From: Vespula vulgaris
Lineage: Eukaryota > Arthropoda > Insecta > Hymenoptera > Vespidae
Assembly (NCBI RefSeq): GCF_905475345.1
Contig: NC_066588.1
Span: 9,760,001-9,824,000, forward strand
DNA length: 64,000 bases
Direction: 5' to 3'
The notes below the pieces were generated by a model. The model searched no databases and was not told where the DNA came from. It saw only the letters and a program-made list of their open reading frames with translations. Below, one piece after another: positions 27,354-37,617 of the stretch. The position numbers and the translations under genes were made by a program. Within the stretch, counting starts at the first letter, position 1. The number at the start of each line of letters is the position of its first letter.

Positions 27354-28860
27354 TCGTTCGTCGTCTTTCTCGCAAACACCCTCGTGCTCGCATATTTTAT
27401 TGGAACTTTCAAATAGAATACATAGATACAACTGAATGTCACTATTATCCAGATACGAACGTTATTAAAAGTTTTGAAAGATTCAATCAAAAAGAGAAAA
27501 AAAACAATTTTCAACATATCGCACGAGGAATTCATGTCAATAATTCGATTAAATGAATATATTAATACATTTATCATATAATAAGAAAACGATTAATTGT
27601 AGATATTATTACTTGTGTTAGAATCGAGTATTTTTTTTGTCTTTTTTTTTTTTTATTATTATTCTCATCCTCAGAATGCACTTCTCTTTAGAATTTTCTT
27701 TCCTTCAGCACGTTCCTTCGAATTAGTTGCGCGTATCGCGCGTTTCTCGATCCGAAGGACGAACCCGGCCAACCAACCTTTCGTTTCTTTCTCTCTCTTT
27801 CTCTCTCTTTCTTTTTCTCTCTCTCCTCTCTTGTCTTATCCGAAGGCTTGAGAAAACGCAGACGCTTCGCCGCGAGCCTAATCTGCTTCGTATCGCGGCC
27901 CTAAAACCGCCGCTGAGAGTCTAGAGACAACTGAAATAGAAAGAGTAAGAGAGCGAGAGAGAAAGAGAAAGAGACAGATTCAAGTTTGTAAGAGAAAACG
28001 ATGTCGTACGCATCTCTCTCTCTCTCTATCTTTCTTTCTTGGTCTACAAGAGAGTTATCGCTCTAACGAGCGAGATAAGAGAAGGTAGAGGAGGAACGTA
28101 TCCTTCGTATTTTGACACAGTGATCCTTTCGTTCTGGAATTGGTTCGTCGATGTTCACCGCTACTCGAGATCCAACGAAATCGCGAAAAATCTTCGACGT
28201 CGCTTTAACCTATCTTTCGACGCTGCGAAATTGGCTGATCGAACACGCTGCCATCGCAGTGATAGTGAAAAATCTTCGATGTCACGAAAAAAGAAAGAGA
28301 AAAAGAGAGAAAGAGAAAGGGAGAAAGAGAGAGAGATAAAGAAATTCGATAATTTATCTTTTACGTATCTCGAGCACGTCGTTAATACGTACATAATTTT
28401 CTTAAAATATGTTTATATAAGTATACAATAATCTCGGTGATACACATATCTTTTCTTTCGTGATAATCAGATTGATTGGAAAATATTTCTTCAAGAAATT
28501 ATTAAAACAACATTAAAAGAAAATAAACGATCGATTCTATTCTTCTCTTTTCTCTTCCCCCGATCCTCATACGTTCGAAGTCATTTATAAGTGAACACGT
28601 TTATCGACTTTGAGTTTGAAACTAATTAGAGATCGCAGATCATTATCGAAACAGTTGGATTTTATGAGGTTCATGAATCTTTGATTCAGCGTAAAAAAAA
28701 GAAAAGAAAAAAAAAAAGAAAACAAAAAATCAAAAATTTCGAAAAGGACCACCACCGTAAGTCAAGATACTTACGTAATCCCGTAAATAGCATAAATGAA
28801 AACTACTTCTAACGCCTATAAAATAAATAAATACCTTTTATGTGAATGTATGTCTTTGTG
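25031..28860. other. Non-coding, no gene recognised
   Basis: Contains (GA)n at 25,267-25,298, a (TATG)n/(CA)n region at 26,650-26,845 and (TC)n at 27,318-27,350. A GGGACACCCTGTGTA motif near 26,140 resembles one end of a mariner-type element. Confidence 0.4.
26654..26745. repeat. (TATG)n microsatellite block
   Basis: TATG/GTAT tetranucleotides with a short (TTTG)n insertion. Confidence 0.9.
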
Positions 28861-29180
28861 CAGCAGACATCAGCTGCATCGTAGGTAGAGAAAAAGTTTC
28901 GCGAAACGCGAGAGGCACGATCGAGATAACCTATCTGACGGGCATTCCGAGTGAATATTAGCGTAATGAGCTGATACCGAGCAGATAGTAGATTTTAACC
29001 TAGCGACTGTCACGTTCGTACGATCCGCCGATCAAAAGCATCGCGAGGACTAATCGCTCGTTATGACGCACTCGCAATATGGCTAATCTCTTACGGTCGA
29101 AGAGCGAGTCGACCATATTGGAAGAAGCTTATCGCACCGGTTTCACCATAATTCGGACCGCGATAAGCTATTTTTATCGT
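28860..29180. promoter_or_regulatory. Candidate enhancer with clustered GATA sites
   Basis: A 320-bp island free of microsatellites. Three strict WGATAR sites lie within 65 bp: AGATAA at 28,924-28,929, CTATCT (inverse AGATAG) at 28,931-28,936, and AGATAG at 28,983-28,988. CGATAAG-type variants occur further right. Clustering of GATA sites is typical of enhancers bound by GATA factors. Enhancer activity is inferred, not shown. Confidence 0.3.
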
Positions 29181-30080
29181 CATCTTTCATAATCTACGAT
29201 CTCTGCCCCCCTCTCCCTCTTTCTCATTCTGTAAATGAGAAGACTTATTATTTATTAAAAGCGCTATTATTCATTTTATATATTGGTCGTACTGCGTATT
29301 TATATTTTTTTTCTTTGTTTTATTAACTTAGGTATATCTATCGATATCACTACGATCATTTATTTATTCACGAAATAAATCTAGATGGATTTCTTTTTCT
29401 TTCTTTCCTCGATTTTGAATTTCTATTGGTGTATACGTATATGTACGTAATAATTATCTTTCGAATAAGAGGTTGGCGATGAGCAGAACTCGTGTCGTTG
29501 AAAGTAGAGGAAGAAGGATATTCGAAAAGAAGGAGCATTCTCTCGAGCTCGTATACATCGCTGTTATCAGCGTAAAACCGCGTTTACACGCGTGTAAGGA
29601 TCGGCAAGGGTTGCTCGACGCCGAAGAGAAGGAAGAGGAAACGAAGAAGAAGAAGAAGAAGAAGAAGAAGAAGAAAAGGAGATGGAAGGGGAAAGGAATA
29701 AGGAGTAGAAAGAGAAAGAGAGGAGAGAGGTGGAACGACTCGTAGACACCATTCCAGCGATGCCAGGGCCGTGTTGTAACAGGCTGGAGTGACACCACAA
29801 TGCGGTGTAGCAATTTGTAGGCTCGCCCTTCGTCCTCGAGCCCCTCCGTGTCCATCCTCAGCGGCAACGGCAGCACCAGCACCAGCTCCAAGCAGCACCA
29901 GCAGCAGGAGCAGAAGCAGCAGTAAGCAGCAACGGCCTACCCCCCTCCTCTTCTACCATGCTGTTGGTGTATTTATGAGCCGAGTGAGGAGCGAGCGGCT
30001 GTATCGGTAAAGGTTGGAAAGACGGCTCTAGAAAACGTTAAAGGAGTCCAGCGTGCAGACATGGAGGAGAAGGAAGAAGA

Positions 30081-30150
30081 GGAACGAAGGAACGAACGAG
30101 CGAACGAGCGAACGAGCGAACGAACGAACGAACGAAGGAACGAACGAGGC
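30081..30150. repeat. (CGAA/CGAG)n tetranucleotide repeat
   Basis: About sixteen four-base units alternating between CGAA, CGAG and GGAA. Confidence 0.9.
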
Positions 30151-31241
30151 GGAAGAGGAGGGGAACGACGCAAAGTAAAAAAAAAAAAAAAGAAAAGAGA
30201 AGAGGAAGAAGAAAAAAGAAGAAAAAAAGAAAAAAGAAGAGAAGAAGGGCTAACTAGGCGAGATCAGCGGCGCGATAGTTGTCTCTCCCGCGTTTCTTCG
30301 CGGAGGAGGAGAAGGAAGAAGAGGTAGAGAAGGATGGTGGTAGAACCGACGATGGAAAGACGCTTCGAAAGAGCGAGAGCGAGAGAGAGAGAGAGGAGGG
30401 AGGGAGAGACATCTGCGGCGGTTGGATTCATGCGTTTGCACGGAATAAGGGACCCAAGCGAACAGATAAGGAGGACCCTGACGGACCTTCCTCTCTTCCA
30501 CATCCTCCTCCACCTTCCTCTCTCCCTCCCTCCCTCCCTATCCTCTTCTTCTTCTTCTTCTGCCGTTGCTCCTTCGGTTCTTCCTTCTCCTCCTCAGCTT
30601 TCTTCTTTTCCCTTTCACGTCACCCGCTCTCCTCCACGACGCTTATTGCACACACCGCCGGCCGATCGACACTGATAGCCACAACGACCGTACGCGGGAA
30701 ACCGGGCACGACGGGATTTGCGACTTCGCTTTTGTGCCTCCTTTCCTTGAGATACGTACGGAGAGACGTACGTACGTTCGTAAGTACGTATGTACATATA
30801 TCGCGAGCCATCGTCCCTACACTCTCAACGTCCACTCGCGATGGATACGAAAAGAGGGTCCATCACAGACGATAAAACGATTCGAAATATACGATCTACT
30901 TTTCGCAATACTTTTCGATGTATCGCTAAAACTAGATCGCCACTAAATCCTCATCGATTCTCTTTACACGATAACAAAGTGATAATTTTCGATACGACGA
31001 CGACGACGACGACTTTATACGGGTTGAAAGGTTACAATCTCCCGCGATCTTAACAAGAATTATATACCAATGTATATACTGTTGACGAAACTTTGTCGGA
31101 AAGAAAATCGTCTTTTTAAATTTTTCGCCAATTATATTTGACTGATAACAGAAAAAGAGTCCACGTTATACGACGACTTTGTACGAGTTTGGCTAAAGGT
31201 TACCTATCTACATACATATGTACGTACATACCTACATACAT

Positions 31242-31242
<1 letters not shown>

Positions 31243-31272
<30 letters not shown>
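31243..31272. repeat. (CA)n microsatellite
   Basis: Fifteen CA units. Confidence 0.95.
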
Positions 31273-31275
<3 letters not shown>

Positions 31276-34200
31276 TGAACGATGGATCGAGCAAGGATCG
31301 TCGCGATCGAGGGGGATAAAAATGCGAGAGCACGTTATCGCGATACTTTCTTCGAGGTGAGAAGACGAAGAGAATCGAGGTGGAAAGATAGGTGCGGCCG
31401 AGTTCGTCGCGCTATTAGCGGCAAGCAAACGATATACTCGAGAACGCGTACGAGGAAGATAAAGAGAAAGAAAAAGAGAGAGAAAGAGAGAGCGAGAGAG
31501 AGAAGCGAACCTCTCCTCCGCCCCCGCCTCCTCCGCCTCCGCGTCTCTACCTTTAACGCAGCCACCATAACTTCGATGGTGTCCAGAGATATTATTTACG
31601 GTGAACACGATTCAATAAAGCATTCTAGAAAATCATCGGTTATTAATTTGACGGTCGCGCACTACGGGGGGCGATTGCCGATTCACTACGGGGTACCTTT
31701 TATCCCGTACGATCGTCGATTACCAAATCGATATGATACCGATGGAACCTCTCTCTGCACCTACTTAAAAGATACGAAACTTTTTGACACTCCCCTTCCT
31801 CCTTTATCGCTTCGAAAAAAAATATATATATATATTTCTTTTTGCTTAAATATTCGGAAATTTTCGTCCCTAAACGGTGACGTTTAGTTTGAAATTAATG
31901 AAAGAGAAAAAGAGAAAGAAACGAATAATTGGAGATGATCTTTTTGATCTGTTTTCTTTCAAAGTTCGATGATTAAAAGAAGATCGATGATTAACGATCA
32001 ATCTTTCATATTGCTTTTATTTACATAATATTTCTTGTTTATTGTTCGTTCATTCTCATAGTTAAAAATTAACACAGGAAAGAAAAAAGGCAAAATAGAA
32101 AACAAAAAAGAGAAAAGAACAAAGCAAAACGATGAAGTAGCGATGAAGAGAAAAAGATCGAAGTAATCGGTCGAGCAGATGGGTAAAAAGTTATTGGGTC
32201 AAAGAACGTATGCGGAACATTAATAACGAATATCTGACGAACACAAATTTTATCTATTTTTTGTTTGTTTACATTATCTTACTTAACTTAATATGATTTA
32301 ATTAATATCGATGATTTAAATCCTATTACAAAGTTTCGTAAACAACAATCATTGTTTCCGATAAATTTTTGTAAACGTTTTTGGTTATAGAAAAAACATT
32401 TTCCATATGACCTTAGTTATTGTTACAGGTTTTAATTAGCACTTATACGTACGAATCATCGTCATCATCGTTATAGCCGTCATATAATAATTACACTTTA
32501 CTGTTCATTAACGAAAAATAGAGGGATAACATTTTATGAGAAATCGAGGATCGATGAGTACCGATGGTAAAGCGACAACCAGAGACGTAAAATCGAGCGA
32601 CACCGAAGGGAAGAGAGAGAGAGAGAGGAAGAGAGAAAGAAGGAAGGAGAGAAAGAGAAAAGAGAGAGAGAGAGAGAGAGAGACCCGGTTCGACGAGTAG
32701 CCACGTGAAAGTCGTCGTTGGCTTTCGTGATCGGGCCACGTGATCGTGGCGCGACAAGGGCGCCGAGGTACGAAGGAGAATTCGGAGAGAGCCACCGAGC
32801 AGAGAGATCACGGGGATCCGACCTCGAAGCGAATAACTTGAATTTCGCAAGAAATTCCAAAATGATTCTCTCCATCAATATCATCGACGAAAAGATATAA
32901 AAGTATCAGATCTCCGTTGTTTGCACGGAATCAAATCGATTTTTTTCGTTTCCTTTTCTTTTTTTCTTTTTTCCTAATCGATTATTTCAGCATTCTTCTA
33001 AAATGGCGCATACGTTTTATACGTACTATGTCGTTAAACGTATACGGCAAAATTAACAAGATTCGACGACAATTTTTGATCGATTCGATTTTATCAATAA
33101 AAATCGCATGTAACGATTCAGTAAGAAAAAAAAAGAAGAAGAAGAAGAAATCGAATCGCTCGCCCATGACGATATATATGATACAAAATACACACACACA
33201 CACACACATGTATATATATCGTAATGATAGCGTTCAGACGATTTGATTGTTTCATCGATAGATGTACCGTTCGATCCTGACCAGTCGATGTTCAATTGTT
33301 CAAAGGAACAAAGGAACCATGTCAACATTACAATCGGTTGCAACCGATTCAGGAAAATTACTGATACGATCAAAAACTATGTCGTGTGAACTTACAGTCA
33401 AAGAGAGAGAGAGAAATGTACTAAATGTTAAATAGAGCAACAACGAAAAATTTCAATAAAGAAAAAGAAAGAAAAATATAAACAAAATCTAATCTACATG
33501 GAAAGATTGGAAAGATAAATTTTACTCGTTTGAATAGATCACGCACGATCTGTACGAGCGAAGCAATTTGCAAGAATTTATAAAAAATAATAAATTAATA
33601 TTTACGAGAAGGAGAATTTAAAATGAAATGTAAAATACCCACGTGTGCGTCGACAGACGAAGAGGAGACACGATTGAATCCGTTGGTGTCGCGACGACGC
33701 ACACGCGCTCGTTTGGTTGCGTGCATGCTCGAGCACGTGACCCGTTAGCATCGAAAGGTCAGCTGACAGGCGGTAGCAGCCGGCCACGTTAGAGTGACAA
33801 TAACCCTTCGCACGCGGTCGCGTTATCGCATCGGATTCCTTCGGCGTCTTTGCGAGACGATCTCGCTGTTACCGAACCCTTCTATTTTCGTCCTTGTCTC
33901 GGACGTTAAACTGTTTTAATTCGAGAATACGTTTATACGTGTTACGCGTGTAAGAATGTAGGTAATACGTACGTACGTACATACGCGTATACCTTGATCT
34001 CTTACCGGTACCCATTCGCATCACGTGCTTCGCATCTCATTTTGATATCCTCGCATAATGTACTATGCATAATTATATACGTATAATTTATCTCTGTAAT
34101 AGAATTAAAAATTGTTTAGAAACAATTTTCCGTTAAAATTTCTTATTGAAACGTGTCACGCGATGCGTTTCGTCGGATGACAAGTTCTAAGATTAGAAAC

Positions 34201-34714
34201 GTAAACGTACGTACGACGTTTAGTCGAACGGAAATAAGAATGGAATTCGAAAGCATTGAGACGTGATTTTCTCGAACGAAAAGTTAATACGTTTTAACTT
34301 CGAACGTCATATCTAACCGTGGAAACGCCGTTAGTCGAGGCGCCAAGACGAAACGTTGTTCGCGCTTAGTCGTCGCACGACGCTAACGAACAGTAAATGC
34401 TCTTATTTTTTCCTCATTCTCTGATTTCGTGTGACCAACGTGTCTCTCTCTCTCTCTCTCTCACGCACACGCGCGCGCGCGCGCGCGCATACACGTGGAT
34501 ATTTATCTAAGGACTCGTACTTCGCGAAACGCGACAAGCAGAAGCAAAAGTCGACGCGATCGTCGACCGAAAATACATAAAATGAAAAAGCAATGAGGCG
34601 GAGATAAAACAAAAAGAAAAAAGAAAAGAGAAGAAGAAGGAGATAAATAGAATGAAGAATGATGAAAAGAAAACGAAGGATAAAAAAATTCACGCTTGGA
34701 CTTGAAGGACTCAC

Positions 34715-34754
34715 GTTTCAGCGGTTTCGGGTTGCTCTGCTTGCGGCGCGACAT
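34715..34754 (-). CDS. First coding exon of a FOG/SALL/BCL11-type zinc-finger gene (partial)
   Basis: The ATG at 34,754 opens MSRRKQSNPKPLK plus one base, followed immediately by a perfect GTGAGT donor at 34,714-34,709, so the exon ends in phase 1. MSRRKQ-x-x-P at the extreme N-terminus is the conserved repression motif of FOG (ZFPM/U-shaped), SALL and BCL11 transcription factors, which binds the RBBP4 subunit of NuRD. The SNP wording and the intron directly after about 13-14 residues fit FOG best. No zinc finger is visible in the window, so the family member cannot be fixed. Everything after this exon must be spliced from beyond the left edge, implying a first intron longer than 34 kb. The codon upstream of the ATG triplet region is not an alternative ATG. 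What is seen: motif and donor. What is inferred: gene identity. Confidence 0.65.
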
Positions 34755-35199
34755 CCTCGGCACTCTGCCATCACCAAGTCAGCACCAAGTCGACGATGAC
34801 ATCCTGATGACCCGACGTGTTTTACTGCCGTTGGACGACGAACTCGCGAAGACGATGACGATTCAACACACAACGGAGCCACGTCGATTTTCTAACAATG
34901 GACACATACACACGTTGCTTACGACTTATGCTGATGCAAAAGCGAAAAAAAGAAAGAAGCGAAGATGCGTAAACTCGAGACGGGTCGCGTGGAAAGATGG
35001 GAGAATAAGCGGGGAAAGAAAGGAAGTAACACCGCGCGTTCGCATAAACGTGCCCCTCCACTTCGTTCTTCTCTTCTCCTTCTTTTGCTGCTTCTTTTTC
35101 TTTTTCTCCTTCTTCTCCTCCTCCTTCTCCTTGTTCGATTCCTCTTTTGAATGCCGATCGTGTCCGTACGTGTTCGTTTCTCCTTTATCTAGTAAACTC

Positions 35200-35482
35200 G
35201 GTGACGATTTACGTCTACATTCGCGCGTGATCGACACCGATGATAAACTCAACTACGAAGGCACGCACGCACGTACGTACTACGAACGCACGTACGTACC
35301 CAACCGGCTCCTACCGCGGCCGCTGTCAGCGAGCAACTAAACAAATGCGATACCAAACAACTCCCCACTATTTCCTACGCGGCGTGACCAACCGAAAAGA
35401 GTGGGGGAACCGGTTAGTGGGGCGAAGCTCCGCCCACTGTCTCCTACTCGCTGAGGCGCGGAATTTCGAATCTCCTTATTAA
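35200..35482. promoter_or_regulatory. GC-rich promoter zone upstream of the MSRRKQ gene
   Basis: This is the most GC-rich unique sequence in the neighbourhood, 450-730 bp upstream of the minus-strand ATG. It contains a near-perfect inverted repeat at 35,417-35,437 pairing GTGGGGCG with CGCCCAC, that is, two opposed GC-box/KLF-type sites. The transcription start is not evident and no TATA box was recognised. An apparent plus-strand frame (34,696-35,340) overlaps it but has biased, non-protein-like composition. Confidence 0.4.
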
Positions 35483-36190
35483 CTCCACGCGTCTTCCTGT
35501 TCTATCGTTCGATAATTATCTCGATTATGTCCGATTTTATCTTGCGATCGATTATTTAATCGCAGAATTTTATCGAATGTAACAATTTCTGTGACATCGA
35601 TTTGTCTGCTTTAGTTTATCGATCGATAAATATGATATAAATTTCGCGTTTCTTATTATTTCCGAAATTACATGTTTAATGCAATACTGGTAATTTATTA
35701 TTAATTAAGGTAATTAAAATGAGATTGTATCTATGATCGTTGTTCCGGGTAATGTCACGTAGATATCGAACGTCGATAATGATGCATTGTACTCGTATCA
35801 TATATATCGGGGTTTTTGTCTGTGCTTATACTTTCAAAGAAAACTCTGTACTATCGACCTACCGGTATTATTAATATCAAATTATAACGGATTGATTTAG
35901 AAACGGTTTGCTTATTAAAACGATATACAAATATTTTTACTTCGGTTAAAATGCTTCTTAAAGCTGATTGATATGCACAAAACGAAATGACTATCAAAAT
36001 ATTTTTTTTAATATTATAAATATTTTATTCCGTAAAACATTATACACATATTGGATGTTAAGCTTATCGTATTCATTGAAATTAACAAAACTTTCATAAA
36101 GTAATAAAACAGAATCGATTCACGCGTCAGTATCACATATTATCGAATGAGTCGAAATATATCGATCGTGAACGTGATTACCCTTAATAT
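35483..36190. other. Intergenic spacer between divergent genes
   Basis: AT-rich unique sequence with several ATCGAT-type words and no ORF of note. It separates the GC-rich minus-strand promoter zone from the presumed Ars2 5' exon. Confidence 0.5.
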
Positions 36191-36274
36191 TCCACGCTAG
36201 CGATAGAGGCCGTTGTACGAAATCTCATAGTCCTCCATAATGAATAATTTTATTGGATTCCGTGCTTGACGTAG
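36190..36274 (+). other. Ars2: Presumed non-coding 5' exon of Ars2
   Basis: A consensus donor (GTAG|GTGAGT) lies at 36,275. The nearest acceptor upstream of the Ars2 start codon is TTACAG at 37,585-37,590, 27 bases before the ATG. This predicts a 5'UTR intron of about 1.3 kb containing the giant (TC)n tract. The left border is a guess. Confidence 0.45.
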
Positions 36275-37190
36275 GTGAGTTTGAAGTTCTTTTTCATATT
36301 TTAATATATTTCATGTATATAAATCTTTTATTCTATTTTACATCATATCACCGTATTCTTTTTCGTTCAGATAATATTTGAAACATTTTACATATACCAT
36401 ATATACAAAGTTTTGAAACGAAAATTAACTTTAATATTGGTACCATTGATAAAAAAGGTTAACCTCTTGTCCTACGTTTTATTTTAAAGTAAACGTAGCT
36501 TCTCTGATTATTTAATTTTATCGCAATTTTGTGTAATTATTATAAAAAAAAAAAAAGAAAAAAACTAAAATATTTCAATTTCTATTAAATTTATTTGCAA
36601 GTTATGGAAAATATGCTTGCAATGTTAACACTTATATTATCGTCGCTACTTGGACGTTCAGCACATTTTCTTATTCTAAAAATTCTATCACTATCTTTAC
36701 TATTTACGTCATTATGAGTTTTCCACGCATCGTAACTTTCAAGTTCTTTTTCTTCTGATTTATCTTTTTCGTATTCAGTCAAATTATCGTACAAGTACTA
36801 TCATATAAGTTTACGATTCCTTTAGACATTTTTAGGGTTATCGCTTTGATACTACAGAACTATACTACCTTAAGTTTGCAAACTAATTAAATGATAAGAA
36901 AATTAATGATGAACTTGTTATTTCTAAAAACAATATGCTTACTACTCTTATACGTATATAATAATGGAATGAGTTACAAAATTTCTTGAAAATTGCTTTA
37001 AGTATGTCGTTTATAAAAATCAGTAAAAACTATTTCCAAATATGATAATTAAATACTGTTTTAAATATTGAATGAGCATATTTTGTAAAATTGATTTTAA
37101 TATCGAGAATTTATATCATTTCCGTTGAATAATAAAGAAATATTCCGGTAAATGTTTTTAAATAGTATTTATAATAAAAGTTTTGTTATT

Positions 37191-37429
<239 letters not shown>

Positions 37430-37617
37430 ATTTTCTTAAAAAGAAGATCTTAATAATTGTATTTATGAAATATTTATCTTTATTAGAATTCCCAAAATCT
37501 TTCGTATATATTGATTTATAATTGTCTTGATACAGCAGTAATACCCCAATACATTTTATTTTATTCATTTTAACATGTCATAAATTACAGAATATTTTTT
37601 TAAATATTATACTAAAA

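Larger units (their letters stand above)
29181..34700. other. Non-coding sequence of the presumptive first intron
   Basis: Includes (GAA)n at 29,643-29,675, a CAG-rich GC island at 29,750-30,010, (CGAA/CGAG)n, a GAGG-rich stretch to 30,420, (CA)n at 31,243-31,272, and unique GC-balanced islands at 33,650-33,900 and 34,280-34,400 close to the first exon. No exon recognised. Confidence 0.4.
1..34714 (-). other. Presumptive first intron of a minus-strand MSRRKQ zinc-finger gene
   Basis: The minus-strand coding exon at 34,715-34,754 ends in a consensus GTGAGT donor. No matching acceptor followed by a credible zinc-finger exon was found anywhere to its left, so the whole interval is best read as intron, continuing past position 1. 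It holds simple repeats, old tandem duplications and several non-repetitive islands that could be enhancers. Open frames in it are mostly translations of (GA)n or (TC)n. Small hidden exons or non-coding RNAs cannot be excluded by eye. Confidence 0.5.

Noticed and set aside
34696..35340. 214-codon plus-strand frame over the GC-rich promoter zone
   Set aside because: Its composition follows TTC/CTC-rich runs, it has no recognisable domain, and it overlaps the minus-strand MSRRKQ exon, which has stronger motif and donor evidence.
36591..36794. Charged minus-strand frame of 67 codons within the Ars2 5' intron
   Set aside because: No ATG start, no pyrimidine-rich acceptor, and a length not unusual for this base composition.
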